Shown: one piece after another, positions 1 to 9,049 of the stretch | How positions within the stretch are numbered: position 1 is the stretch's first letter | Layout of the letters: each line of letters starts with the position of its first letter | Source of the DNA: Lentisphaerae bacterium RIFOXYA12_64_32 | Lineage (GTDB): Bacteria; Verrucomicrobiota; Lentisphaeria; Oligosphaerales; YB12-FULL-65-16 | Length of the DNA stretch: 40,183 nt | Assembly (NCBI GenBank): GCA_001803235.1 | Contig: MHBL01000260.1 | Span: 1-40,183, forward strand | Direction of reading: 5' to 3' | Position numbers and translations under genes: made by a program | The notes under the pieces: model-generated | Seen by the model: the letters and a program-made list of their open reading frames with translations, nothing else | What the model was told of the DNA's origin: nothing | Databases searched by the model: none

Positions 1-9
1 ACCCGTTCA

Positions 10-30
10 CCTGCCACACGAGGTGGCAGG
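10..30. other. hairpin at window edge
   Basis: An 8-bp perfect inverted repeat (CCTGCCAC / GTGGCAGG) has a 5-nt loop ACGAG. It lies about 90 bases before truA and has no T-run on either side, so it could be a rho-independent-like terminator of an upstream gene only in a loose sense. Nothing else is recognisable between base 1 and the truA start except weak promoter-like hexamers (TTGCAT at 83-88 and TATTGA at 105-110, 16-bp spacer) very close to the ATG. Confidence 0.4.
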
Positions 31-118
31 GGTCTGTGCTCCACCCTTAGCTGACGCATTACGTCACTCTCACGTCCCGCATTTGCATTCCGGCGTCGCG
101 AGATTATTGAGATCTGGT

Positions 119-979
119 ATGGATACGGTTTCCACAAGCGTGGAGTCTGCCGCCGCCGCACCGGCCAGCCTGCCGGTGCGGAACTGGCACCTGACGATTG
201 CGTACGACGGGACGCGGTTCCACGGCTGGCAGATCCAGCCCGGGCCGCGCACCGTCCAGCACGAACTGCAGACGCGGCTGCGGATCCTGTTCCACGACCC
301 GCAACTGCTGACGGCCGGGACCAGTCGCACGGATGCCGGCGTGCATGCGCTGGATCAGCACGTGAGCTTTGCCGTCGGTACACCGCCGGAGTTCGACGCC
401 ACCCACATCCGCCGGACGCTGAACCGCTGGCTGCCGGAGGACGTGAAGATCCTGGATGTCGCCGAGGCGCCGCCGGAGTTTCACGCCCGCCACAGCGCGT
501 GCGGGAAAGCCTATACCTACGCCGTCTACGCCGGCGAGAAGAGCGACCCGCTCTGGGCCCGTTTCGTCTGGCACTCCCGGCGGCCGCTGTGTCTCGAGGC
601 CATGCAGGAGGCGGCTGCGGCGTTCGTCGGCGAACACGATTTCTCCTCGTTCGCCGTGAACTCCGGGCGCGCCGACGAGGTGATGGTCAAAACGATGTAC
701 AACGTCGAGGTGCTGACCGCGGGGGACCTGGTCTGCTTCAGTGTCGTGGGCAACAGCTTCCTGTACCGAATGGTGCGCAGCATGGTCGGGTACCTGGTGC
801 ACGTCGGGCAGGGCCGGGCCACGCCGGCGGACGTCGCACGCGTGCTGGCGGCCAAAGACCGGTGCGCCGCCGCGGAGAGCGCGCCGCCGCAGGGGCTGTT
901 CCTGATGCGCGTGTTCTTCCAGCCGGGCGAGTGGCGTGACTACCGGCCCACGATTCCGCCGTTCGCCGGTCAGCGGTGA
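119..979 (+). CDS. truA: tRNA pseudouridine synthase A
   Basis: A 286-residue TruA-family enzyme, which converts uridines 38-40 of the tRNA anticodon stem-loop to pseudouridine in the cytoplasm. The sequence shows the family N-terminus (IAYDGTRFHGWQ) and the catalytic loop TSRTDAGVHALDQ, with the catalytic aspartate at about residue 72. The C-terminal half carries the family motif FLYRMVRSMVG. The reading frame stays open upstream to base 23, but the first 32 codons have no family similarity, and residues from ATG 119 onward match the usual length (about 250-290), so I start there. The Shine-Dalgarno is poor. It appears monocistronic; a MITE-rich intergenic region follows. Confidence 0.95.
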   Translation: MDTVSTSVESAAAAPASLPVRNWHLTIAYDGTRFHGWQIQPGPRTVQHELQTRLRILFHDPQLLTAGTSRTDAGVHALDQHVSFAVGTPPEFDATHIRRTLNRWLPEDVKILDVAEAPPEFHARHSACGKAYTYAVYAGEKSDPLWARFVWHSRRPLCLEAMQEAAAAFVGEHDFSSFAVNSGRADEVMVKTMYNVEVLTAGDLVCFSVVGNSFLYRMVRSMVGYLVHVGQGRATPADVARVLAAKDRCAAAESAPPQGLFLMRVFFQPGEWRDYRPTIPPFAGQR

Positions 980-984
980 GCCTT

Positions 985-1066
985 CCAGCCCGGGATGTAC
1001 ACCACCGCCCGGCTCTCCGGGCGGTGCTGGCGGGCGGAGGGCCGCCCGCGGTACTACCCGGCGGCA
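985..1066. repeat. GC-rich hairpin, partial relative of the family-3 repeat
   Basis: This stretch contains nested inverted repeats built from GGCGGGCG / CGCCCGC-type arms. The right portion (about 1027-1055, GGCGGGCGGAGGGCCGCCCG then CGGTACT) is the same as the right arm of the longer repeat at 16266-16462 and resembles that at 37270-37456. Only this part of the family is present. It sits directly against the left target duplication of the MITE that follows, so the region has collected repeats. No coding potential is evident. Confidence 0.5.
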
Positions 1067-1075
1067 GCCGACGCA

Positions 1076-1228
1076 CAGGGCTGTTTCAAGATCCGGCGCC
1101 GCGCCTCGGAAGGCCAAGCCTCCGCGCACACCAAGTGGGGGCGGCCTGTCCTCAGGCCGCCCCCCGGCGTGGGGACACGCCGGGGGTACTCACCGCACGC
1201 GACAGTCACGGATCTTGAAACAGCCCTG
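1076..1228. mobile_element. MITE, family 1, copy A
   Basis: A 153-bp non-coding element bounded by perfect 18-bp terminal inverted repeats (CAGGGCTGTTTCAAGATC at the left, its exact complement at the right). It is flanked by a perfect 9-bp target-site duplication GCCGACGCA at 1067-1075 and 1229-1237. Inside are two stacked GC hairpins (GGGGCGGCCTG / CAGGCCGCCCC with loop TCCT, then CCCCCGGCGTG / CACGCCGGGGG with loop GGGA). A second copy lies at 21948-22101 with its own 9-bp duplication. It has no transposase and so would be mobilised in trans; the 9-bp duplication and terminal sequence would fit an IS5-like donor, which is a guess. Confidence 0.92.
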
Positions 1229-1319
1229 GCCGACGCACACGCCGGATTGCGCGTCGACTGCGGCGGACGTATCGTAACGGGATTGAGGCAAACGGCCCAG
1301 CACCGAAAGGGACACCACC

Positions 1320-2636
1320 ATGACGGAGCTTCTCGCAGGAACTGCGTCGGTTGACATCACGCCGAATTTGGGTTGCCACATGTGCGGTTACTTCACGGAC
1401 CGCGTGGCGAGCAACATCCACGACCCGCTGCTGGTCCGGGCGATCGTGTTGCGTGCCGGCGACACGACGCTCGGGTTCGTGGTCTGTGATGTGATCGATG
1501 TGCCGGTCGAGGTGGTCGCTGCCGCCAAGGCGCGGATTCAGCAACTGACCGGCGTGCCGCCGCAGAACGTGCTGATCTCGGCGACGCACACGCACACGGG
1601 GCCGAGCATTGTCGGGGCGCTGGGCACGCCGAAGGAGGAGAAGTACGGTCAGGACACGGCGCCGCGCATTGCCGATGCGTTCGCGATGGCGCTGCAACGG
1701 CTGCAGCCGGCCCAGGTCGCGATGGCCGCCGGCGACTGCACCGGCGAAGTGCACAACCGCCGCTGGCACATGAAGGACGGCTCGGTTCGCATGAACCCGG
1801 GCTACGAGAACCCGGACAAGGTCCGGCCGGCCGGCCCGACCGACCCGCAACTGGGTCTGATGATCGTGCGGACTCCGCAACGCCAGCCGATTGCGGTGTT
1901 CGCCAACCTCGCGCTGCACTACGTCGGCGTTGGCGGCTCGAAGGAGCACTCCTGGATCTCGGCGGACTACTTTGCGGAATTCGGCAAGGCCCTGCAGCGT
2001 TGTGCCGGCGCCGAGTTCACGACCATTCTCGCGAACGGCTGCCAGGGCAACATCAACAACTGCGACTTCACGAAACCCGGCCGCTCCTCGCCGCACCCGT
2101 ATGCCCAGATCGAGCGCGTGGCCAACGTGGTGGCCGCCGAGGCGTGGAAGGTCTGGAACACGCTGCGTGAAGAGGACTTCCGCTCCGACGTCACGCTCGA
2201 TGCGCGGCTGGCCACGGTCCGGTTCAAGGCGCGCACCGCCACGTCGGAGGAACTCGCCAAGGCGCGCGAGCAGCTCGCGGGCGAGGCCAAGCCGGCCGAC
2301 ATGGAGTGGGCGTACGCCCGCGAACTGGTACTTCTAAGCGAACTGCCCGCCGAGTGGGACGTGCCGGTGCACGCGCTGCGCGTCGGCGACCTGGGCATTG
2401 TCGGCCTGCACGGCGAGGTGTTCTGCGAGATCGGGCTCGACGTCAAGGCGCGCTCGCCGTTCCGCCAGACCATGGTCGTCGGACTGGCCAACGGCTCGGC
2501 CGGTTACATCGCCACCGACAAAGCCATGGACGAAGGCAGCTACGAAACGCGCCTCTGTCGCCACGTGCGCGCCCCCAAAGGCACCGGCCAACTCTGGGCG
2601 GATACCGCCGTGAAGTTGCTCGGCGAGATGAAGTAG
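1320..2636 (+). CDS. neutral/alkaline ceramidase N-terminal-domain family protein
   Basis: A 438-residue protein of the family annotated as neutral/alkaline non-lysosomal ceramidase N-terminal domain, which is common in Planctomycetota and Lentisphaerota. The N-terminus has the typical layout: AGTASVDITP, then a domain ending in the metal-ligand motif THTHTGP (residues 89-95), with further conserved segments (ANLALHYVGVG and NGCQGNINN). True ceramidases are longer (about 650-700 residues) with a C-terminal Ig-like domain that is absent here, so the substrate is unknown. A hydrolase role on an amide or ester is plausible. No signal peptide is visible. The start is ATG 1320 with AAAGGGA about ten bases upstream. 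It stands alone between repeats. Confidence 0.85.
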   Translation: MTELLAGTASVDITPNLGCHMCGYFTDRVASNIHDPLLVRAIVLRAGDTTLGFVVCDVIDVPVEVVAAAKARIQQLTGVPPQNVLISATHTHTGPSIVGALGTPKEEKYGQDTAPRIADAFAMALQRLQPAQVAMAAGDCTGEVHNRRWHMKDGSVRMNPGYENPDKVRPAGPTDPQLGLMIVRTPQRQPIAVFANLALHYVGVGGSKEHSWISADYFAEFGKALQRCAGAEFTTILANGCQGNINNCDFTKPGRSSPHPYAQIERVANVVAAEAWKVWNTLREEDFRSDVTLDARLATVRFKARTATSEELAKAREQLAGEAKPADMEWAYARELVLLSELPAEWDVPVHALRVGDLGIVGLHGEVFCEIGLDVKARSPFRQTMVVGLANGSAGYIATDKAMDEGSYETRLCRHVRAPKGTGQLWADTAVKLLGEMK

Positions 2637-2976
2637 GGGAGGGGAAGGGGACGAATAGGACGTACACGACGGATGAGACGTGTGGTGCCTGACGGCGGGG
2701 AGACCTAGTGGCGTGGTCGGCGTCCCGGGCATGCGCGGACATGCCGATACTATACTACACGCCATGTCCCGAACCGCGCACGCATTGTGCCCGCGCTCTC
2801 CCGTCAGAGTCCCGGCTTCAGCCGGAAGTTGGACGATGCGGCTTCAGCCCGTCGCCGGAGCACTCTGTACGAGCAGGATGCCAGGCTCGTAGTTCCGCGT
2901 TCACGCGGTCCGGCACGCGCGTTGCCACGACGGACTCAGTGACCCCGATGGTGGTTTGGCGTGGGGGCTTGTCATA
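2637..2976. other. intergenic, no gene seen
   Basis: About 340 bases without a credible gene. I see a GC-rich stretch with short direct repeats (CGGCTTCAGCC at about 2814 and a near copy at about 2840) and a TATACT-like hexamer near 2751 that has no good -35 partner. It leads into the repeat at 2977. Confidence 0.5.
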
Positions 2977-3110
2977 TGGAGCGCGGTGGCAAGTCCGCCA
3001 CGGGCGGCGCGACACCGCTTTGGCTGAGACGCATGGCCCGCGCGACGCTCCACAACCAAAGCGGCGTCGCCGTCCCGCCTGCCGGCTTGGACTCTGCCGC
3101 CGCACTCCAC
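2977..3110. repeat. dispersed inverted repeat, family 2, copy A
   Basis: A 134-bp element whose ends are imperfectly complementary: it begins TGGAGCGCGGTGGCA and ends TGCCGCCGCACTCCA. Its centre holds a second inverted pair (GCGACACCGCTTTGG / CCAAAGCGGCGTCGC). The same ends and core recur at 10602-10711. Such elements often yield spurious small protein predictions. It could be a MITE or a REP-like element; no target duplication was found. From here to 3298 nothing else is recognisable. Confidence 0.7.
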
Positions 3111-3298
3111 ATGGCGCGTCCGTATGCCAAACGTGGCGCGGTATCGCCGAGCGAAAGAAGGTGAAGGGCGCGTTGTACCTTCGGCTCTATTCACACGCGA
3201 CAGTGACGGGGGAGGGAGACAGCAGGTGCGTGACGTGGAGCAGTGAGTACCTGACGGAAACAAGGAAGCTCAGGTAGGGGCAAAGCCCCGTGATGTCT

Positions 3299-3559
3299 CT
3301 ATCGGTACGCGTCCTTCCGGTGCCGAACGCGCACGATCTCGATGATGAGGCATTTACCGATCACTTCGTACACGACGCGGTAGTCGCCAATGCGGATGCG
3401 GTAAGTCTGCTCACCGCCGCTCAACTTGCGGCACCCGGGCGGAAAGGGATCCGTGGCCAGCGTTCCCACGGCATCGACGATACGTGGAATAACCGTCCGG
3501 TCGAGCCGCCTCAACTCCTTCCGAGCCGAGGTCCTCCACTCAATTCTGTAGGAGGCCAT
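3299..3559 (-). CDS. RelE/ParE-family toxin
   Basis: An 86-residue type II toxin of the RelE/ParE superfamily, which act as ribosome-dependent mRNA endonucleases (RelE) or gyrase poisons (ParE). The sequence has the expected order: YRIEWRTSARKELRRLD at the N-terminus, then the SGGEQTYRIRIGDYRVVYEV strand pair, and a C-terminal strand rich in basic residues (RVRHRKDAYR). The basic C-terminus resembles RelE more than ParE, but the distinction is not safe. The start codon lies 20 bases inside the end of the upstream antitoxin gene, so translation is probably coupled. Confidence 0.88.
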   Translation of the reverse strand: MASYRIEWRTSARKELRRLDRTVIPRIVDAVGTLATDPFPPGCRKLSGGEQTYRIRIGDYRVVYEVIGKCLIIEIVRVRHRKDAYR

Positions 3560-3746
3560 CCCTCTTCAACTCCGCGACCAGTTCCTCGTGCGAGATCGTA
3601 CCTTCGTCGCGCCGCTCAGCAGCAATGGCCAAATCGCGGAGATCCTCGAGGAGCGCCTCGTACTCGATGAGAGGAAGGATTACGGCCTCCCGTTTGCCGT
3701 TCTTGCCGGTCACGTAGCGGGGATGCAGTTGCAGCGTCGCACTCAT
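3540..3746 (-). CDS. type II antitoxin (RelB/Phd-like)
   Basis: A 68-residue acidic partner of the toxin at 3299-3559. The N-terminal half would form the DNA-binding fold (LQLHPRYVTGKNGKREAVILPLIEYEALLEDL, Phd/YefM-like) and the charged C-terminal helix (EELVAELKRDG) would wrap the toxin. I start at ATG 3746, which has GGAGATC nine bases upstream; the frame extends further upstream without a better start. It is transcribed first and overlaps the toxin start by 20 bases. Such antitoxins usually repress their own promoter; see the palindrome upstream. Confidence 0.85.
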   Translation of the reverse strand: MSATLQLHPRYVTGKNGKREAVILPLIEYEALLEDLRDLAIAAERRDEGTISHEELVAELKRDGLLQN

Positions 3747-3777
3747 TGCCGGATCTCCAGTGGTTGGCCTGCCCGCG

Positions 3778-3834
3778 AATATACCACCTGATGCAGTGCG
3801 CTGCACGCCATGCCACCAGATGAGTCACCTGGTG
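3778..3834 (-). promoter_or_regulatory. toxin-antitoxin promoter/operator region
   Basis: On the minus strand a TATATT -10-like box (3783-3778) precedes the antitoxin start, without a good -35. An inverted repeat CACCAG-N9-CTGGTG spans 3814-3834, with related half-sites nearby (CACCTGATG at about 3785), as expected for an autoregulated TA operon. Two tandem copies of GTCGCATCC at 3851-3868 lie just beyond. Confidence 0.45.
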
Positions 3835-3885
3835 CGCACAGGTCCCATATGTCGCATCCGTCGCATCCGTCCCATGCGGGCCGCC

Positions 3886-6219
3886 TTACAGCAGTGCGTT
3901 CAGCAGTTCCAACGCGGCTTCCTTGTTCGGGATGCGGCCGCGCACGGCGGAGTCCAGGTCGGTGGCGGCGAACGGCGGGATGGCGGAGCCGACGCAGGAC
4001 GGGCAGCCGTCCGGGCAGCCGCACTTGCGGATGACCTCGGCGACCGTCTGCATGATCGGTTCGAACTGCTCGAAGCAGCGCCGCGCGTAGCCCATGCCGC
4101 CGGGGTAGCGGTCGTGCAGGAACAGCGCGTCGCGTTTCAGGCTGCGTGCGTCCACCACCGTGCCGATGTCCTGCTCGTCGCACATCACGAACAGCGACGC
4201 CACGTCGGCCAGCACGTTGGCGATGCCGATGAGCGCCTCTCCAACGAGTAACTGCTTCTCGCTCAGCATCTTAGCGATACATGGCGGCGGTGCCCACCAC
4301 AGCGCGACCGTCTCGAGCGTCTGCGGCGGCAGTTCGAGTTTCTCGAAACCGAGGCTGTCGCGCGAGTGGAACCGCACCTTCTTGAACATCGGAATGGTGG
4401 TGACGACGGTCACGTCGCCGAACCCGAGCAGGCCGTCGCGCCACTCCTCCTCCTCGCGGCCTTCGTCGATCGTGATCTGCGACATCTGCACCGACTGCGT
4501 GTAGTAGTCCAGGTCGCGTCTCTCGACGTGCGCGATCTTCTGCTCGAGGTCGAGCTTGTTCACGAAGTAGGTGTCGCCCGCGTGCAGGTACACGGCGTGG
4601 TCGTGGAGCTGCGACAGGGCGCTGATCTCGTCGAGCGTACCGATGACCTTCTGCCCCTCGGCTTCGTCCTGGATGGTGAACACCGGCCCGGCGATGTTGC
4701 GCAGGCTGACGTTCGCCGCCGGGTAATCGGAACTGGCCCAGTACCAGTGCTCGTCGAGCTGCCGCACCGTCTCTTCCTCGCTGAGCAGGTCGAGGATCGC
4801 TTCCGCGTACGGGCCGAACAGCGCCGCATCCTCTTTGGACAGGGGCAGTTCGTGCGCCGCGCAGCGCAGGTGCCCGACGGCGACGTGCGGGTTGTCCGGG
4901 TCCACAACCGCCTGCTCGGGCGACTGCGCGAAGAGGAAGTCGTCGTGTGCCATCAGGTACTGGTCCATGGGCGCGTTCTGGCCGATGAGGAACACGACGC
5001 TGTCCTCGCGGCCGCGCCCGGCGCGCCCGGCCTGCTGCCAGAAACTGGCGATGGTGCCCGGGTAGCCGACGATCAGGCACGCATCGAGGCTGCCGATGTC
5101 GATGCCGAGTTCAAGCGCGTTGGTGCTGGCGACACCGAGGATCTCCTTGTTCACCAGACGCCGCTCGATCTCGCGCCGCTCTTCCGGCAGGTAGCCGCCG
5201 CGGTAGGCATGCACCGATTCGGACAGCCGTCGCGACACCGGTCGCAAACGCTCGCGGCAGTCCTTGAAGATCAGTTCCGCCGCCAAGCGTGTGCGGACAA
5301 ACGCGATGGTCTGAATGCCCTCCTTCACGAGCAGCGCGAGCAGGTGCACGGCTTCGCCGATCGGACTGCGCCGGTCGCCGCCGAAGCGCCAGTTGTCCGT
5401 TGGGCCGGACGCGGCTGTCGTGAGCGGGGGCGGGTTCCAGAACACGACGTGCTTCGGGCCGCGCGGCGAGCCGTCGTTGTTGACCAGCACCATGTCGCGG
5501 CCGCAGATGCGCTCAGCGTGGTCCTTCGGGTTGGCAATGGTTGCCGAGCAGCAAATGAACTGCGGCGTCGAGCCGTAGTGCCGACAGATGCGCTGCAACC
5601 GGCGGATGACGTTGGCCAGGTGCGAGCCGAACACGCCGCGGTAGGCGTGGATTTCGTCGATCACCACGTAGCGGAGGTGCGCGAAGAAGCGGTTCCATCG
5701 CGCGTGCTGCGGCAGAATGCCCTGGTGCAGCATGTCCGGGTTGGTGAGGATGACGTTGGCGCGGTCGCGCAGGTTGCGGCGCAGTGTCTGCGGCGTGTCG
5801 CCGTCGTAGGTCCCGGCGGCGAACGTCGTACCGCCGCCGTCCTCGTCCTGGAGTGCGGACAGCGCCCGGAGCTGGTCCTGGGCCAGGGCCTTGGTCGGGT
5901 AAATCAGCAGCATGGTGGAGAGGCTGTCGCGCTGGATCTCCTCCAGGATCGGGACCGTGTAGCAGAGCGTCTTGCCGCTGGCTGTGCCGGTCACTACAAC
6001 GATGCTGGCGCTTTCGCGCAGCGCGTTGACCGCCGTGGCCTGGTGCGAATAGAGTTGTGCGATGCCGAGCCGCTGGAGGGCGGCCGTGGAGGCGGGGTGC
6101 AGGCCGCCATGCACGTCCTGAAACGTCGCGGCGCGTTCCGGCAGGCGCCGGCTCGACACAACCTGGCTGGACACGAACTCCTGCCGCTGCAGGCGCTTCA
6201 TCAAGGTTTCAACGTCCAC
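3886..6219 (-). CDS. mrfA: MrfA-like DEAD/DEAH helicase with C-terminal zinc cluster (second paralogue)
   Basis: A 777-residue superfamily 2 helicase of the YprA/MrfA type with a C-terminal DUF1998 region. Visible motifs: Q-motif region QLYSHQ, motif I TGTASGKT (77-84), motif II DEIH (188-191), motif III SAT (225-227), motif VI QQAGRAGRGR, and a four-cysteine cluster CGCPDGCPSC beginning at 733. In Bacillus subtilis MrfA is a 3'-5' helicase that acts with the exonuclease MrfB in mitomycin-lesion repair. Here the start overlaps the end of the upstream paralogue by 11 bases, so the two are co-translated as an operon headed by mrfB at 10444. The two paralogues have clearly diverged, which suggests specialisation or a heteromer. 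Confidence 0.9.
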   Translation of the reverse strand: MDVETLMKRLQRQEFVSSQVVSSRRLPERAATFQDVHGGLHPASTAALQRLGIAQLYSHQATAVNALRESASIVVVTGTASGKTLCYTVPILEEIQRDSLSTMLLIYPTKALAQDQLRALSALQDEDGGGTTFAAGTYDGDTPQTLRRNLRDRANVILTNPDMLHQGILPQHARWNRFFAHLRYVVIDEIHAYRGVFGSHLANVIRRLQRICRHYGSTPQFICCSATIANPKDHAERICGRDMVLVNNDGSPRGPKHVVFWNPPPLTTAASGPTDNWRFGGDRRSPIGEAVHLLALLVKEGIQTIAFVRTRLAAELIFKDCRERLRPVSRRLSESVHAYRGGYLPEERREIERRLVNKEILGVASTNALELGIDIGSLDACLIVGYPGTIASFWQQAGRAGRGREDSVVFLIGQNAPMDQYLMAHDDFLFAQSPEQAVVDPDNPHVAVGHLRCAAHELPLSKEDAALFGPYAEAILDLLSEEETVRQLDEHWYWASSDYPAANVSLRNIAGPVFTIQDEAEGQKVIGTLDEISALSQLHDHAVYLHAGDTYFVNKLDLEQKIAHVERRDLDYYTQSVQMSQITIDEGREEEEWRDGLLGFGDVTVVTTIPMFKKVRFHSRDSLGFEKLELPPQTLETVALWWAPPPCIAKMLSEKQLLVGEALIGIANVLADVASLFVMCDEQDIGTVVDARSLKRDALFLHDRYPGGMGYARRCFEQFEPIMQTVAEVIRKCGCPDGCPSCVGSAIPPFAATDLDSAVRGRIPNKEAALELLNALL

Positions 6220-8881
6220 GTTTTCGGGTCTCCGTTGATGGGTTTGGGCGGTCTTCGCGTCGGGGATCTCGTGTGCCCTTGGCTCGCTGGCGCTCGCTGA
6301 CGGGCGGGGCTCCGGCTTTCGCCATGCGCTGGCGCAGGTTGCGCTCGAAATCGCGGCGCAGTTCGACGCGGCGCGTCACGTCGGGCTTGGGCAACTCCGT
6401 TGGTTTTTCGGCGGCGGGGTACTCCGTGTGCACCGCGGGCTTGGGCGTGACCGGGTGGAACACCTGCGGTTCGCGCATGCGCTCGAGGCGCCGGCGCAAG
6501 GCTTGCGCAAGCCGCTCGGTCCGGGCGGCATCGCTCTCGGCGAGGGCCAGCGTGTCGGGCGCGACCAGCGCACTGCCGTCGCCGAGCAGGCCGTCCAGGA
6601 TCACCAGCGCGGCTGCTTTGCTCGGGATGTGTCCCTCGCCGCGTTCGACGTTCCAGCTCGTCTGCTGCCGCAGCGGCTTGCCGACGCAGCAGGGGCAGCC
6701 GTCCGCGCACGCGCAACGGGCGATGGCCTCGCGCACGGCAGGGAGGATCTCGTGCATGCGGTCGTACGCCTGGGCGGTGAAGCCGAGCCCGTGCGGATAC
6801 CGCTCGTAGATGAAGATCGCGTTCCACGGTGCATTGACGCTGCCGATGGTGTGCGAGAAGTCGAGCGTGTCGCAGGTGATGTACAGCGGCAGCAGCATGC
6901 GCGTGGCGTAGCCGATGCCGCGCAGGCCGGCGTGCACGTCCAGGTTCGCCTTGCGGACTTTGGCCATGAGCGGTTCGGGCGGCACGATCCAGACGGCCAT
7001 GGTTTCCAGGACCATGACCGGCAGTTTCAGGCCGTGCACCGAGACCGCGTCGAGCGAGTAGAACCGGATCTTCTCGTAGGCGTAGGTGCGGCACCCGGCG
7101 GTGACTTCGCCCCAGTAGACGCGGCCGGTGCCGAACGGTTTCTCGCGGAGCTGGTGGTCGATGTGGTGCACGTCCGTGCCCCCGAGCGGCTGCGTGTAGT
7201 AGTCGACCTCCTCGCGGCGGACGTGGGCGAGGTTCCGGTCCAGATCGAGTTCGAGGACGCGGTACGTGTCGCCGCGGTGCATGTAGATGGCTTCCGGGTG
7301 GACGATGGGCTCGGCATCGTAACGGTCCACCTCGCCGAGGACCTCGCCGGTGTCGGCGTCCTGGATGAGCACGTTTGCGTCCGAGTAGCCGCGCAGCGAG
7401 ACTTCGTGTTGCGGCACTTCGGCGGCGGCGTAGTACCAGCGGTCGCCGATCTTGCGCAGTTTGAGGTTCTCGACCAGGATGCGTGCCACCAGTTCGGCGT
7501 GCGGTCCGAACGTGCGGAGTTCGCTCTCGGCCACCGCCAGTTCGTGTGCGGCGCAGCGCAGGTGCCCGAGCAGGACGAACGGATTCTCTGGTTCGATCAC
7601 CGCCCGCTCGATGCAGCGGCCGAACAGATACCCGGGGTGCGCGAGGATGAACTGGTTGATGCTCGTGTCCAGGCCGATCAGGATGGCGAGCGCGTCGCGA
7701 CCGCTGCGTCCGGCGCGACCCGCCTGCTGGAAGAACGACGCCAGGGTGCCGGGGTAGCCGACCAGGATGGCGGCATCAAGGCCGCCGACGTCGATGCCCA
7801 GCTCGAGCGCCGGAGTCGTGCTGACGCCGAGCAGTTCGCCGGCGAACAGACGCCGTTCGATCTCGCGCCGGTCCTCGGGCCGGTAGCCGCCGCGGTACGG
7901 TGTGACCTTGGACACCTGCCCCGGCGCAACGGTCAGCAGCCGCTCGGTGACGTAGCGGTGGATGAGTTCGGCCGTGACGCGCGCTTTCGAGAACGTGATC
8001 GTCGGCACGCCCAGGGCCACGAGCGCCGCCATCAGTTCGTGCGCCTCGACATTGGCGCTGCGTCGCGAGCGGTACGGCGTCTCGCGCAAGCGCGGCGGGT
8101 TCCAGAGCACGTACTGCCGGCGTCCGCGCGGGCTGCCGTCGTGATCCACGAGTGCGACCGCGCCACCGGTGAGGTGTTGCGCGAGCTCCGCAGGATTCGC
8201 GATCGTCGCAGAACACGCAATGATCTGCGGCCGCGACCCGTAGTGGCGGCAAATACGCAGGAACCGGTTCAGGAGCAGCGCCATGTTCGAGCCGAACAGG
8301 CCGCTGTAGATGTGCAGTTCGTCCAGAACCAGGAACCGCAGTTGCGCCAGGAATTCGGCCCAGCGCGCGTGCTGTGGCATCAGCGCGGTGTGCACCATAT
8401 CGGGATTGCTGAACACGACCGACCCGCGGTCGCGCAGGCGCCGGCGCAGCGGGGAGGGGGTGTCGCCGTCGAGCACGCCGGCGAGGCGGTCGGCAAGGCC
8501 GGTCTTTTCCTGCAGCTCGCTGAAGTGCCGGAACTGGTCCTGGCACAGCGCCTTGGTCGGGAACAGGAGCAGGGCGCGTGCTTCGCGGTCGGCCTGCGCG
8601 GTGGCGAGGATCGGCAGGGCGTAGCACAGGCTCTTGCCCGAGGCCGTACCGGTGGCGACAGCCACATCCCGCCCCTCTGCAATCAGCCGCAGTGCCTGCG
8701 CCTGGTGCGAGTAGAGCTGCGCAATGCCGATCCGGCGCAGCAGTTCCGCGTAGTGCGGCAGCCCGAGACGCGCCGGCTCGATGAGTTCCGCCGCCCGCGC
8801 TGGATCCTCGTGCACGTGCACGATCTGATCCGCATAGTTCGGATCGGCGCGCAGGCGCTGGATGAAATCGTCCGTGTTCAT
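6209..8881 (-). CDS. mrfA: MrfA-like DEAD/DEAH helicase (first paralogue)
   Basis: An 890-residue relative of the next gene, with motif I TGTASGKS (77-84), motif II DELH (187-190), SAT, motif VI QQAGRAGRSGRD and the Cys cluster CACADGCPCC. It has about 100 extra C-terminal residues that are charged and low in complexity (MREPQVFHPVTPKPAVHTEYP and onward). I start at ATG 8881, because the upstream extension of the frame is encoded by the dispersed repeat at 8890-9006 and is not conserved-looking. The Shine-Dalgarno is weak (AAGAAAC). It sits between mrfB upstream and the second paralogue downstream. Confidence 0.9.
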   Translation of the reverse strand: MNTDDFIQRLRADPNYADQIVHVHEDPARAAELIEPARLGLPHYAELLRRIGIAQLYSHQAQALRLIAEGRDVAVATGTASGKSLCYALPILATAQADREARALLLFPTKALCQDQFRHFSELQEKTGLADRLAGVLDGDTPSPLRRRLRDRGSVVFSNPDMVHTALMPQHARWAEFLAQLRFLVLDELHIYSGLFGSNMALLLNRFLRICRHYGSRPQIIACSATIANPAELAQHLTGGAVALVDHDGSPRGRRQYVLWNPPRLRETPYRSRRSANVEAHELMAALVALGVPTITFSKARVTAELIHRYVTERLLTVAPGQVSKVTPYRGGYRPEDRREIERRLFAGELLGVSTTPALELGIDVGGLDAAILVGYPGTLASFFQQAGRAGRSGRDALAILIGLDTSINQFILAHPGYLFGRCIERAVIEPENPFVLLGHLRCAAHELAVAESELRTFGPHAELVARILVENLKLRKIGDRWYYAAAEVPQHEVSLRGYSDANVLIQDADTGEVLGEVDRYDAEPIVHPEAIYMHRGDTYRVLELDLDRNLAHVRREEVDYYTQPLGGTDVHHIDHQLREKPFGTGRVYWGEVTAGCRTYAYEKIRFYSLDAVSVHGLKLPVMVLETMAVWIVPPEPLMAKVRKANLDVHAGLRGIGYATRMLLPLYITCDTLDFSHTIGSVNAPWNAIFIYERYPHGLGFTAQAYDRMHEILPAVREAIARCACADGCPCCVGKPLRQQTSWNVERGEGHIPSKAAALVILDGLLGDGSALVAPDTLALAESDAARTERLAQALRRRLERMREPQVFHPVTPKPAVHTEYPAAEKPTELPKPDVTRRVELRRDFERNLRQRMAKAGAPPVSERQRAKGTRDPRREDRPNPSTETRKRGR

Positions 8882-8889
8882 GTTTCTTA

Positions 8890-9006
8890 CAGTGGCTCGG
8901 ACCGTCCCGGTCCGAAGCAGAGTACTCGGGCCGGTCCCCGGCCGAGGGCCTCGGTCCGGGACGGACCCGAGTACCTTACTGCGGTCCCGGAGGTCCCGCG
9001 CCACTG
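8890..9006. repeat. dispersed GC-rich repeat, family 4, copy A
   Basis: A 117-bp repeat with short complementary ends (CAGTGGC / GCCACTG) and a core of overlapping palindromes built from CGGACCGTCC, GGGCCGGTCCC and GGTCCGGGACGG. The same unit occurs at 12296-12412. Both copies sit immediately upstream of a gene. No target duplication could be identified. In this copy it separates mrfA from its start codon by nine bases, so it contributes the leader of that gene. Confidence 0.75.
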
Positions 9007-9049
9007 CCACTTTACTCTATTCTGGACTTGTCCGCACGGGTCGCGTCTT